Shown: piece after piece, positions 35,450-46,392 of the stretch
Position numbering within the stretch: the first letter of the stretch is position 1
Layout: each line of letters starts with the position of its first letter
Origin: Ctenosaura bakeri
Taxonomy: Eukaryota > Chordata > Lepidosauria > Squamata > Iguanidae
DNA: 64,000 bases
Assembly: GCA_948474755.1 (NCBI GenBank)
Contig: CAOLHI010000388.1
Coordinates: 372,001-436,000 of the forward strand
Direction of reading: 5' to 3'
Translations under genes and position numbers: made by a program
The notes under the pieces: generated by a model
Databases searched by the model: none
The model's input: the letters and a program-made list of their open reading frames with translations, nothing else
What the model was told of the DNA's origin: nothing

Positions 35450-35850
35450 TACTTACTGAAAGATCAAGAATGCCCAGAACTGATAAACAAGGAAAGCAGG
35501 AAAAGATAGTGACAATGTGGACACCAATAAATCAGGCTTTGATCATGTTTCCTATTTGTGAGAGAATGGAGTAGACATTTTACATTTGCAAATGAGGGCA
35601 AGAGAGAAACTATTACTTTCATGGTTTGAAAGGAAGGCTCTGAAACATGTATGTCTTTGTTGTGTTGTTGTTTAGGAGCATGGAGGGATAACCAGAAATA
35701 TCTATCCAGGAGTCAGTAAAAAAATTTAAAAAAAAAAACCTTTAAAAACAATAAAAATAATTCTGTTTAAAAGAGCAAGTTAAAAACAGTTTTAAAAACA
35801 CATTTACAATGGAATAAGATAAAGAGAAAACACACCCCTTTAAGAGCGCC
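35450..35850. other. Unassigned AT-rich intergenic sequence
   Basis: AAAAATTTAAAAAAA-type runs at 35720-35745. No gene recognised. Confidence 0.4.
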
Positions 35851-36186
35851 ATTGCCCCTTTTTCCACCTTACCTGTTCCTGAAAGCATTGGGGATCCCGG
35901 CAGCAGCTCTTCCAGGAGGGGAGCATGATAGAAGGGCTCCCTTCCGCACTGGCTGCCTCCAGGATCCAGGAAGCACAATGGCCCCACCTCTTCCTGCCTC
36001 AGCACAGCCAGGTACTGTCCCAGGCAGTGTTGAGGCAGAAAGCACAGCCATTGTGCTTCCGGACCCTCAGCAGATCAGGTAAGTGTCAGATGAAAACGAT
36101 CACGGGGCATTGACAGGGAAAACCCATCAATGATTTAATCCATGATTGTGTCACCTGGGGATGGGAGAAGGATGGGACCACGACGA

Positions 36187-37425
36187 CATAGAATCATAGA
36201 ATCATAGAAATGTAGAGTTGGAAGAGACCACAGGGGCCATCCAGTCCAACCCCTTGCCATGCAGGAACACCCTCAAAGCACTCCCGGCAGATGGCCATCC
36301 AGCCTCTGCTTAAAAACCTCCAAGGAAGGAGGCTCCACTACACTCTGAGGAAGCAGATTCCACTGCCGGACAGCCCTGACTGTCAGGAAGTTCTTCCTGA
36401 GGTTCAGGTGGAATCTCCTTTCCTGCAGCTTGAATCCATTGCTCCTTGACCTGGTCTCCGGAGCAGCAGAAAACAAGCCCTCTCCCTCCTCTACGTGGCA
36501 TCCCTTCAAATATTTAAACATGGCTATCATGTCCCCTCTTAACCTTCTCTTCTGCAGACTAAACATACCCAGCTCTCTAAGTCTATCCTTATAGGGCATG
36601 GCTTCCAGGCCTCTCACCATTTTGGTCGACCTCCTCTGGACTTGCTCCAGCTTGTCAATATCCTTCTTGAATTGGGGTGCCCAGAACTGGACACAGTATT
36701 CAAGATGGGGTCTAACCAAAGCAGAGAAGAGTGGTACCAGTACCTCTCTCGACCTAGACACCATACTCCTATTGATGCAGCCAAGAATTGCATTGGCTTT
36801 CTTGGCTGCCGCATCACACTGCTGACTCATGTTCAGCTTGTGGTCTATGAAGACTCCTAGATCCCTTTCACACGTACTGCTATCCAGCCACGTGTCCCCC
36901 ATCCTATATTTCTGTATTCCATTTTTTCTACCTAAGTGTAGGACCTTACACTTCTCTCTGTTGAATTTCATTTTGTTTGCCTTGGCCCAGCTCTCCAATC
37001 TATCCAGGTCATTTTGAATTTTGATCCTGTCCTCTGGCGTATTAGCAACCCCTCCCAATTTGGTATCATCTTCAAATTTGATGAGCATGCCCTCTATTCC
37101 TTCATCCAAGTCGTTGATAAAAATATTGAACAGCACTGGGCCCAGGACAGAACCCTGTGGCACCCTGCTAGTCACTTCTCTCCAGGATGAAAAGCAGCCA
37201 TTCGTGATCACCCTTTGGGTTCGGTTGGTCAACCAATTACAAATCCAACTAACAGTAGCCCTGTCCAGCCCACATTTTACTAGCTTCTTTGCAAGAATGT
37301 CATGGGGAACTTTGTCGAAGGCCTTACTGAAATCGAGATATGCTACATCCACAGCATTCCCTTCATCTATCAAGCTAGTAACTCTATCATAAAAAGAGAT
37401 AAGAGACATCAAGTGTAACTGTTGT
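36187..37425 (-). mobile_element. CR1 LINE, 5'-truncated, with intact C-terminal ORF
   Basis: The plus strand begins with tandem ATAGAATC units, the complement of the (GATTCTAT)n CR1 3' tail, then the conserved 3' UTR. It covers about 1.24 kb, including the reverse transcriptase C-terminal two-thirds. It sits inside the inverted-repeat element at 35854-37484. The 5' boundary near 37425 is judged from where the host element resumes. Confidence 0.9.
36273..37412 (-). pseudogene. CR1 reverse transcriptase, C-terminal 379 codons, altered catalytic motif
   Basis: This frame encodes the C-terminal part of the CR1 ORF2 reverse transcriptase, which primes cDNA synthesis at the genomic target. Visible landmarks: LDFSKAFDKVPHDIL at residues 26-40 (palm), SRVPQGSVLGPVLFNIFINDL at 82-102 (motif B region), and KFEDDTKLGG at 112-121 (motif C). 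The family normally has F/Y-A-D-D; here the alanine is glutamate (codon at 37071-37073), a single-base change that probably impairs activity. The rest, including HLGRKN and the C-terminus LDGHLPGVL, is open to the normal stop. The endonuclease, the first palm motifs and ORF1 are missing by 5' truncation, so the listed Met is not a real start. Neighbouring sequence is only transposon. Cellular function is not expected. Confidence 0.9.
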
Positions 37426-37487
37426 CATGGCTCCGTCCTTCTCCTCTTCCTATGGTGGGACAACAACATCCTGAGAAAAGGACCATT

Positions 37488-37786
37488 GTTGCAACAAGTT
37501 AAACTCCAAAAGTCACCTAAATGGAAAGGTCTTTGACTGTTGGCAGGAAGACATCAGGAAATGAACCAACTGAAGGAAGATCCACAACTTCGGAGCAGCC
37601 ACCAAGAAGGCTGTTTTCTTTATCTTTAACCAAATCTTCCTATGATGGTGGCAGGACCAAGAGAAAGCCCTCTCCTGCAGATTGTGAAACTCAGGCAGGC
37701 TCATCAAATGTTGTAGCTAGTGCTGAGAATTGCCAGAAAATAGTTTGGGACAACAGAACTGTTTCACTGTTTTTTAAAAAGAAGTA
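37488..37786. other. Unassigned sequence
   Basis: An 88-codon frame (37521-37787) has no recognisable motif. The poly-A-like AAAAAGAAG end precedes the SINE. Confidence 0.35.
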
Positions 37787-38386
37787 GAGGAGTCAGCATG
37801 GCATAGCAGTTTGAGTGTCTCAGCAGCTTACCTGGGTCCATGCGGTCATTGCAGCATTGTCCCAGCAGCGGCCAATGTTCCCCTCTGCACTGGCTCACTT
37901 GCTGCAGAAGGAATTGCAATGGCCCCATCTCTTCCTGCTGCAGTGTGGTTGGGTACCACCATTGTGCTTCCAGGGCCTCCACAGCTAAGGTAAGTGTGGG
38001 TGTGCAGTAGGATGGTGGTGCGATTGCTGGTCATTGATGGGGTAAACCTATCAATGATTTGCAGCACAATTGTGCTGCCTGTGAATGGGAGAAGGATGGA
38101 ACTGTCATGATGCCATGTCGTCACAGTCCCATCCTTCTCCTGTCTCTATGGTGGGTTGGGAGAGTGGAGTGGAAAGGGCCTAGGACTCTTTGAGACCAGG
38201 GTCTGAATCCCTGCTCAATCATGCAAACCTACTGGGTAACCTTGGGCAAGTCATACTCTCTCAGCCTCAAAGGAAGAAAAAGACAAAAAACCCCTCTGAA
38301 AAAATCTTGCTGAGAAAACTCTGTGATATGCTTACCTTGAGGTCACTAGAAGCTGGAAACAACTTGAAGGCACACAACAACAACAG
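37787..38386 (+). mobile_element. tRNA-derived SINE split by an inverted-repeat element
   Basis: The 5' head (GAGTCAGCATGGCATAGCAG, TTTGAGTGTC) is at 37791-37820 and the body resumes at 38181 with TAGGACTCTTTGAGACCAGG, GGTCTGAATCCC (B-box-like), GGGCAAGTCATACTCTCTCAG, ending in GGCACACAACAACAACA. The insert is 37826-38180. Confidence 0.8.
37826..38180 (+). mobile_element. Inverted-repeat DNA transposon inserted in a SINE
   Basis: Right end GAGTGGAAAGGGCC is clear; the left end is degraded, so its position is approximate. It has the complement of a donor-like site at 37829-37834, a forward AAGGTAAGT at 37987-37995, and a hairpin TCATTGATGGGG/CCTATCAATGA at about 38028-38054. Relative of 35854-37484. 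Confidence 0.7.
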
Positions 38387-40010
38387 AGAGAAAAAATACC
38401 ACATCCTCCAGCAATCTCCTAACCCATTTCCCCCTGGAGGAGCTTTTAATTTGAGATTCTTGATTCATAATTTTGGATCTTTACTGTCATTTAATCTAGT
38501 AGTTGGTTGGCCTTACTATGCTTCTCTGTTCATGATATGTACATCCAAGTGGACAATTTTGGCAGGTCCAGGAGCCAATTTTCTGCTTCTGGAAAGCTGA
38601 ATGGACTGCCAAAAATTCCTTCCATGGGGGAAAGCACACACCCCAGGCGTGCCTCAAAGCCAATTTCTGATTTGGGAATATGGATTATTTGTTGATGTTA
38701 AAGAGAGCAGGGGTGGAGTTGCAACCTAATTAAAAATGAGTCAGGGGCAAACAGACTCTTGAAATTCCCCATCCTTTTTGTGGGTAAAGAAATTGAGGGA
38801 ATCATTTCACCAAATTTCTTTGGAAAGAGAAGAAATTCTCTGGCAGTTTTTCAATGGTGGGGCTCACTATTATTACGAGCAATAGCAAATCCTCCCCCCT
38901 TTGTGTATGTGTGCTGTTAATAACAGCAATAGCAGTTGTGGTGGCAGTCCAGCCATTTTTCTGTATTCTTTACTATGTCCTGGCATTATGGGGTGGGGCT
39001 GGGCAGACATGCCATGTTTCATAGGAATTACTGTTAAGCTGTCTTTGTTTTTTTGGACTGTGTGTGGAGGTTTTAATTTTTTTTTATTTTAAAAAATTTT
39101 AATTTAAAAAAATCAGAAAGAAGCCCCGAAGAATGTCTTTTGAAAAAGCTGTGCTCCAAAGCTATATATAAAGCCACTTAGAAGTCCTCTGGTTGCTTGT
39201 TCTTCTGTAGCTGATATCAAGAGAAGAAAAAGGAAACTTTGGTGGTTATCTGAGTATTTTAGTGATTTACACAAGGGACACTGAATCTTGTTTCTTGATC
39301 ATCTGCAGACTTCCTTTCTCTCCCTCATGTTTTAAAAATTAAGTGGACCATGACTCCATCGCTTGATTTCCCCTGTGCAAAGTAAATTCAGGCATTTCCC
39401 TACCTCTCAGAAATGCTGGGGTTAGAGTAACAGAGATGGGGAGATGAATAAACATATTGAAGCCTACAAGTGTTCAGCACTCGCCCTGAACTTAAATTGA
39501 ACTTCAGTGTATTCTCTGTTTTGCTTTTTATTTTCTCTAAAGAAACTTGATCATTAGCTTCCTTTAATCCCATATTTTCAAGTCTGCCCTTCCTGCTCTG
39601 GGAGGACCAGAAGCATTAATCTCATAGGAAGGGATGAGCTCATGATATTTCCCAGCTCATTCTGAAGGTGGAAATGCAAAATGTCTCTGAGGGACTCTAT
39701 TTATGTAATATTTCCTAGACATGTGGTAAGTTGGTGAGTTGGAATGCAGGTCAGATGATGGTAGGTTTAAGGATGCTCATTTGAAACTAGAAAAATATGT
39801 GCAACAGTTCCATAAAAGCATGCCCATGAACGCTGTTCAACTTCTCAGATGCCTCTCAATGCTGGCCCAAGATCCTTTGCTCTGTGAGCAATTTATGGCC
39901 TTCCTATGCCAAGTTGCATAGTAGCACCCAAAGAGAGGCAAATTATTTCAGAACCTGGACCAGAAAATGACAGAAGCCCCCTTCACTCTACTCTTTAGAG
40001 CAAAAGCACA
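38387..40010. other. Unassigned intergenic sequence
   Basis: Poly-T/A stretch at 39076-39110. A 60-codon frame at 39739-39921 was checked and has no supportable identity. Confidence 0.4.
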
Positions 40011-40211
40011 GGGTCTTTTTGTACTACACTGTTAAAGTGCTATTGTTTTACTTTCAACATCCTGTGAAATTCTGGGGTTTGTAGTTTACTGAGGCCAAAG
40101 TGTTCTCTTGCTGAGAATTTTAAATGCCCCTCCCAAACTGCAAACCCCAGGATTCCATAGGATGTTGAAAGTGGAAAAACAGCACTATAGCAGTGTAGCG
40201 CAGAAATGCCC
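40011..40211. mobile_element. Foldback MITE (GGCC TIR)
   Basis: Drifted left TIR GGGTCTTTTTGTACTACACT; right end GCGCAGAAATGCCC. ACA is duplicated at 40008-40010 and 40212-40214. 201 bp. Confidence 0.85.
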
Positions 40212-40561
40212 ACAATAATAACAAATTGCAGATCTCAAATGCTTCTAGCAGCTGCCTTACTCCACCTCATGGTAGAACCAACCTTCTCCATTTTTGTGTA
40301 TCTTCTATCCCCACTTTGAATCTCTACCCCACATGGAGTTAATTGAGTATAAACTACTTTTTTACTTTGAAATCAGTTTGCAGCAGTTGAAGTAAGCTGA
40401 GGACAAAGGGGGAAGGTGGGAGGAGGAGAGAGAAACTGGGACATTCTAAAAGCAGTTGAAAAAGTGGGAAGACAGAAGATTATCTGGGACCTTCCCTTGC
40501 AAATCAGGATAGTTGGAGGGTGATCTTTCCCATTATCAGCTTTCAGAAGTAGAAGGTGATT

Positions 40562-40775
40562 CCTTCATACCACCTTGAAATTTGTCTGTTTTTTGGAAAC
40601 TAAGCAGGGTCAGGTCTCATTTGGAAACCACCATGTTATACCTGGGATCTCCAAGTAGAACTACAAAGGAGTCTTCTCTGCAACCCTGGCGAGCCACTGC
40701 CAGTCAGAGCTGACAATATAGAATTAAAGGGATCTATGGTCTGGCTCAGCTCCTTATATTCCTCTGTTGCTAACT
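40562..40775 (+). mobile_element. 5S-rRNA-derived SINE (5S-Sauria type)
   Basis: The head CATACCACCTTGAAA, then GGAAACTAAGCAGGGTCAGG, matches 5S rRNA (ACTAAGCAGGGTCGGG internal promoter region). The body and tail GGATCTATGGTCTGGCTCAG resemble the tail of squamate 5S-Sauria SINEs, which is from memory. Strongly decayed, and not a functional 5S gene. Confidence 0.7.
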
Positions 40776-41705
40776 ACCTCCCCAGCAGCTGCTGCTGTCA
40801 AATATTGTGAAATATCAGCTGTCAAAAACAAGGAGCTGTTATATGATTGTTGTCAGATAGTACCGTTGTATTCTCTGGCTCACGAATGGCAACCTAAGTG
40901 GTCACAATGCTCATCTCAATGTCACTTGAGTATAATGACCCATAGATTTTCTCTGGCAAGGAGTTTCCATCCTTGCTTTAAAATGGGGGTGGGCAAAGTG
41001 TGGCTTGTTTGCCTGCTAGGATCAACCCTTCCCACAAAAAATCCAAAAACATTTATTGCCCTACATTGTCCTCTGAGGGCATGGGAGCATTTTCACCACG
41101 GTTTTGGGTTTCTGGGCCTTTCCTGGGCCTACAATAGCTGAGGAGCCCCAAAACATGGTGAAAATTCTTCCTTCACTCCCTGAAAGGTATGTGAGGGCAA
41201 TTTTTTTTCAAGCCATGCTGGCCTCCAAGGCCTCTTGTGGGGCTAATGTGCTTCCCATGTGTCTGCTTATGCTTTCCATCCTTGAGGCCATTTCACAATT
41301 GTCTGGCTTGATTCACATAGTAATACCATCAGCTCAGGAAGCTGCTCTGATGCTCTTCCTCCAAGAGGTGGAAAGCGCATATGATGTCACAGTTAAGAAC
41401 ATTGAATGAAGATGTGGAGAAGCCAGTTTGGGTGCCCAGCAAGCCATGAAGTCCACTGGGTAAGCCAATCACTTCTCTCTCTCAGCCTGGCCTACTTCAC
41501 AGGTTTGCTCTAATGATCAAAGGAAGAAAAAGAGATTCATGGATTCCACCATGGTTCATTGGAGAAAAAGTAGAATGTAAAGCTAGCCAATGCATAAATA
41601 ATAACATAAGGAATTGCATGCATGCACAGAATGAGAGGTAAGATGAGGCTCACCCATTTTTTTCATCCAAGTGATTATAGGTGGCAATTATTCTCTCTAT
41701 GCTTC
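40776..41705. other. Unassigned intergenic sequence
   Basis: Two frames over 100 codons overlap (40767-41141, 41104-41409) but have no motifs I recognise and no splice context that supports a gene. Confidence 0.35.
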
Positions 41706-41742
41706 CATTCATTCATTCATTCATTCATTCATTCATTCATTC
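41706..41742. repeat. (ATTC)n microsatellite
   Basis: Nine uninterrupted ATTC units. Confidence 0.95.
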
Positions 41743-41819
41743 TTCCAAGTGGAATCTAAGCTAGTTATATGCTTCCTATAATCAATGTAGTGGATGTAAT
41801 TCTATGTAGTTCTATTTCT

Positions 41820-41990
41820 CAGAGGCGTCAGTCTGCTTACGAAGGCACAAGTCCCTTGCTGAACTCATATCCATTGTTTTAAAAGATGGAAAGTATATTA
41901 ACACGGGAACAAGAACATTTAAAACTGGTAGCAACAGTTTAAAATAATGCAAACTGTAGCACATTGGTTACAATCCAATTAGGCCCCCAT
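41820..41990 (+). repeat. Two-copy unassigned dispersed repeat, copy A
   Basis: CAAGTCCCTTGCTGAA, TTTTAAAAGATGGAAAGTA and ATAATGCAAACTGTAGCACA match by eye the blocks at 46310-46392 and 47040-47105, where a Tigger-like element intervenes. Class unknown. Confidence 0.5.
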
Positions 41991-42002
41991 AGGCTTTAAT
42001 AA

Positions 42003-42218
42003 AGAGCCATGTTGGAATAGGATTCCAGCAGACCAGGGTTTGAATTTCTGCTCAGTAGAAATCTCCAGGGTTTCTATAGTTTGACTGGGCAAGTCACACT
42101 TTCTCAGCCTATGAAGAAGACCATGGCAAATCTTGTAATACATTTTGCCAAGAAAACCCTAGAACAGGGATGACCTTAAGCTGGAGCTGACTTGAAGCAT
42201 ATAACAACAACAACAAAT
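42003..42218 (+). mobile_element. tRNA-derived SINE (squamate type)
   Basis: Begins GAGCCATGTTGGAATAGG, contains CAGGGTTTGAATTTCTGCTC (B-box region), TGGGCAAGTCACACTTTCTC, and ends GAAGCATATAACAACAACA. Confidence 0.8.
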
Positions 42219-42239
42219 GAAAGCTGCATAGCAGAGAAA

Positions 42240-42345
42240 TCTAAATACCTTATGAAACTACATCTTCCAGAATTCCATAGGATCAAGCTGTGGCAATTAA
42301 AGTGAAATCAAAAACCTATAATTGCATAGTGTAAAACACAGCTAA
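42240..42345. mobile_element. Foldback MITE, second subfamily, right half
   Basis: CTTCCAGAATTCCATAGGATC through TATAATTGCATAGTG matches the 51262 copy. The left arm is absent. Confidence 0.5.
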
Positions 42346-43192
42346 GTGTATGTGGTATAGTGGGAGGGTGAAAAAGTGGGTGAGAAAGAAATCTCCAAGT
42401 ATTTATTACCATTTGTTTAAAATGAGACAAGTTCCTATTGCATTTTATAACCTATAATGTTAACTTGCCACACCATCATTCAGCAGGCGCATGGATTTCA
42501 GTGTGTCATGAGGAAGGAAAACCCTGCTTTGAGCATCTGCTGCTTTTCTGCATCTGGAGCGTTAGGCCTTATATATACTCTGTTGCCTACTTATTTCTGA
42601 AATAGCTCCATTTTGAGGCACTGGAGATGTGTGTGGAAGAGGGGGGTGGGAATCAAAGATTACCTGTCTCCCCCCTTTAGCTCTCTCATTTCCACAGCAG
42701 ACAAATGACGCACACGGTATAATTATACAGAGGGAAGGTTATTTGATGTTTAATTTTGCCTCAACAAACATTACTTGCTTCCTAAGCAGCATTTTAGCCC
42801 TATCGGTATCTTTCTAATAGCTGGGTGGTTTTTTTTTTAATTACTGATAATTAGTATTTACATAGAGCCGTTAGCAAACAATTCCTGAAGTGCCCATAGT
42901 AATTACATATGTAAATAGTTATGAAAGAAAAATGTGTGTAGCGTAATGAAGCAACTAGGGGTGGAGTACTCCAGAAAAAAGACAGGTCAAATTTTAATGG
43001 CTCAGAGAGAAAAAAAATAGTGGAAAGATTAAAATGTATCCATGAGTTGTCAGGTTTGTTTGTCCGTTGGTTTGTCTTTTCGGGCAACTTGAAATTGCTC
43101 AAGGCAAGGTACAATATAGAAAGTCAGTTCCCACACTAGTTTAAACTAAAGAAAATATATACAAAAAACTATAGCTATCTGCTACATATCAG
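42346..43192. other. Unassigned intergenic sequence
   Basis: No gene or repeat end recognised. Confidence 0.4.
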
Positions 43193-44007
43193 CAGTGATG
43201 AAGACTTGAGTGGATAGACTTGGACTCAAGTCGGACTTAAGTTGCTTCAGTGACTTGACTCAGACTCAACTCAGCCATAAATGATGCACTCTCGACTTGA
43301 CTCGAGACTTGTATATTTTTAATGACTGACTTGATGCCCTGGGCTCAGTAACATAACACATTCATTCAGAAACCTAACAACTTTGAACAATGTCTCCATC
43401 TCTTTTTGCCTACTGGTCACACAACAATCTCTCTCAATCCCAAAGTATGGGTGCATTTCTCAGAGGGGTACAGCAAACAGGTTAGGCAATGGACTTGAGG
43501 CAGGCTTGAAGTCTGCCCAGCAGCCTATCCCTGCTGCATATTGGAGGAGGCTTCTAAAACGTTTCCAAAGAGCAGAAGACAAGACTTGCCCCCAGAGTGC
43601 AGGGTGCATTTCTCAGAAGGGAACAGCAAATGTGTTAGACAACAGGCTTAAGGAGGAAGGATCCTTCCTTCTAAAGCTTTTGAAGCTTTAGGAGGAAGGG
43701 TCCTTCCTTCTAAAGTTTTTGAAGCTTCAGTAACGGGGAGTAAGATAGGATCCTATTCCCCACTTCCAAAGCTGCAGATGGCAAAATTGCAAATGTGGAG
43801 AGCCGACTCTGCTTAAATTGTTAAAACTGAATTTATTTCACTCTATCCAATAATTCTGAAACTTTGGTTGGGGTATAAAGTTGGCTTCCAGACTTGAGAC
43901 TTGACTTGAAAGTATCTTCAAAGACCTGAAGACTTGACTTGAGACTTAAATGTAGAGACTTGAGACTTGACTTGAGACTTGGAGTAAAAGACTTAAATAC
44001 ATCACTG
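43193..44007 (-). mobile_element. hAT-like non-autonomous element, copy 2 (uninterrupted)
   Basis: Ends CAGTGATGAAGACTTG and ACATCACTG. It is the inverted counterpart of 11635-12737, with the same GACTTGA-rich ends and a shared middle including GAATAGGATCCTATTC-flanking sequence. Flanks CATATCAG and CATATTGA share the first five bases. It carries the empty site for the MITE present in copy 1 (CTCAGAGGGG near 43459). Confidence 0.7.
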
Positions 44008-44128
44008 CATATTGAGTAAAGGTGTTTTTATTCAGACAGACGTTTGATGTGTCATTATATATGGCCCATCTGATAGAATGTGCTGAGTATTGTGTTACTG
44101 ATGAACATATGAGTTTTTAATTATATGT

Positions 44129-45035
44129 TGTTACCCTGTTTACTGGGGGTCCCAGGAGGGACACCTATATGCACTCTCAATTAACTAAGTTTGGGGAAAT
44201 TAGCTAGAGCACAAGTTAGCAATGCGAGAGGCAGGGCAATGCAGTGGGATCTTTTACCCAGTGTCTACAGGGTCAGGCCAAGCCAAGGAGCACAACAAGT
44301 TTAAGAATAATTGAGATTTTTTTAAATACAGACAAACAGTGTATGCAACACACTCACACAAGTAACTACAGAAAATAAAGGTTGGAGTGGTATAGAGGGA
44401 TTTTTGAGAGGGATTGTTGGATTGGGTGATACGACACCTGTCCTGAAGCCCGGAGAGGTTTGAAGATTGAGTTCGCTGGTGTGGAGTCTCAGTACGTGGG
44501 ACTGAGGGGACAGCTTGCCAAACAAAGTGGCAGCAAGGATGGATGGAAGTCCGGAGCAATCCGAGGAAGGTTTTGGAATCAGGAGTTTTTATAGGGAAAA
44601 ATGTAACTGCAGGCTATTCCGTACTTAGGGAAAACAATGAGTTTCGGGTGTGAGACAAAGCTTTGGAAAGGTCAAAATTTAGCATGATTGAGTTAAGTCC
44701 GAATTGACAAAGAGGCAGACAGTATGCAAATACTCAGTGCCTGGCAGTTGAGTATTCAGCTTACCAAGTTGCCTGCTCAGGGCAGGGAGTTCTTTGTAAG
44801 CAGTGTGCATACATAATAAGGGTGTTTGCAGAGAGGTGTCCTAAAGCGGTGATCTGGCTATTTCTGGCCTGCCTGTATTGTTTTGGGATATTGCAGTGTT
44901 TAGTGGCCGAGCCTAGTTCTGTGCTTGTCCAGGGGCCTCACTAACACGTGGAGAAGGGGGGTGGAAGAGAGCCAAATCATTGATATCAAAATGATATCTA
45001 GCACCCCCAAATCCAGGCTAGGAAATGCAGTAACA
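44129..45035 (-). mobile_element. Solo LTR (group I)
   Basis: Ends TGTTACCCTG and GCAGTAACA. Flanks ATGT and GTAT do not match cleanly. Complement of the TATAAAAAC box at about 44586. Length 907 bp. Clearly homologous to 5531-6504. Confidence 0.85.
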
Positions 45036-45600
45036 GTATTTTGATATTGTTTTAATTTTTTATAGTTTAATTATAGTTTAACTTTTGTATTCAATGGGTT
45101 TTAACTATGGCCATTTCCACACTGCATGGTGACGCATTGACGCTTGTCCACGAGTTGTATTACCACATGATGTCATCGTGAATCCCACTCCTGTCATGTC
45201 CCCAGCTGTCATGATTGCGCACAAAACCCAGTAATAGGGCCTTTTCACATGACAGTCGCGTCAGCTGGGACTGCGTAGAAAGTATGGATGTGCTATTAAG
45301 GCACTTCCTTCCTCAGTGCAGCACAGGAAGTGACCTGCTGCACTGCGGAAGGAAGGAGCATGTCTCTTGCACTGCCCTTCCATTGGCAGCCAGCTGTGCA
45401 CAGAGGGAAGCATTTTGGACACTCTCCCATCCTGGCAAAGTCAGTGCCAGGATTGCGACGGGATGTCACGGGATGGAGATAATGTGTGGAAAGGGCCTAT
45501 TTCTTTTTAATTGTTGCAAGCTGCTTGGAGTACTGACCTGGGAAAAAAGCAGGGTATAAATAAAGATGGATAATGATAAAGATAATGATAATAATAGTAG
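45036..45600 (+). mobile_element. LINE 3' end, split by a MITE, with GATAAT tail
   Basis: TTGTTTTAATTTTTTATAG at 45048 and, after the MITE, TTAATTGTTGCAAGCTGCTT and GCAGGGTATAAATAAAG form an L2-like 3' UTR. The tail is (GATAAT)n-like at 45565-45605. Confidence 0.5.
45109..45497. mobile_element. Inverted-repeat DNA transposon (3-bp TSD) inside a LINE tail
   Basis: TIR GGCCATTTCCACACTGC and complement GTGTGGAAAGGGCC with perfect TAT duplication (45106-45108, 45498-45500). A second internal GGCCTTTTCACAT lies at 45238, so the element may be a composite. No donor-like site is seen. Confidence 0.8.
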
Positions 45601-46392
45601 CAGTAGTAGCAGTAGCTATTTGTGTATTTAAGTACTTAGGCTGGAATCCTGTAACAGCTACTTAGTTAAGTATACTAAATTAAATAAACTCTCCTGGTTC
45701 AGTCCCTCAAACCTGATGCAAACGTCATGCACCCGTACTTCAATCCCTGGCAGAATGGACTGCCTTCTCTCCATGCAGTTGAGGCCTGATGAAGCAGGTT
45801 GGAGGATTAGTTACCACTGTGGTAGTAGTGTCAAAATCATGACCAAGTAGCTATAATGAATATGGATCAGTGACCTTGATTTTTTGTTACTCTTTTGTAT
45901 TTGCAGTCACTACTTAACTATCTGATTCAGGATTCCAGCCTTATGCACCTTATACCTGAGCATCTCAAGATGGTGTGCAATGAAACCAGTTTAGAAGAAT
46001 TTAAAATAATAACAATGGCTGCTGTTCTGTACAGTGGTCTACATTGTGTAACTTTATGCATACTTAGCTGCATAGCAGAGGTGCAACAGCATCCTCCTAG
46101 GGAATTATGAAGATGCATAGCAGGGCATTGGTAAGAGGGTCCTACTGATATGCATGCCACTTCTTAGCAAGTGTCCCAATGCACAGTAGTCCTGTCAGTC
46201 CTATTGCAAATGGGTCCCATTGGGCATTGGTCACTTTGTTTGCTCCCCTACATAGTAATGCCAGAGCAGCCCCTTGCTGCATATGGACGTCACGAAACTG
46301 CTCAGTTCTGTTTCTCATAGACATTAGCCCACTTATGATGGCAATAAGTCCCTTACTGAATTCCTGCCCATAGTTTTAAAAGAGTAAAAGTA

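Larger units (their letters stand above)
35854..37484. mobile_element. Inverted-repeat DNA transposon (3-bp TSD), split by a CR1 LINE
   Basis: Left end GCCCCTTTTTCCACC, right end CTGAGAAAAGGACC, ATT duplicated (35851-35853, 37485-37487). It has the complement of a donor-like site at 35868-35875 and a forward CAGGTAAGT at 36076-36084, so the first part is itself roughly palindromic. It resumes after the CR1 at about 37426 with CGTCCTTCTCC, complementary to GGAGAAGGATGGGA at 36164. The closest relative is 37826-38180. Confidence 0.75.

Noticed and set aside
39739..39921. 60-codon frame that looks moderately protein-like
   Set aside because: No recognisable family, no splice-site context that I could support, and no second exon nearby; kept only as a query for a protein search.
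40562..40680. Functional 5S rRNA gene
   Set aside because: Only the internal core is conserved; the ends and helices are degraded and a SINE body follows.
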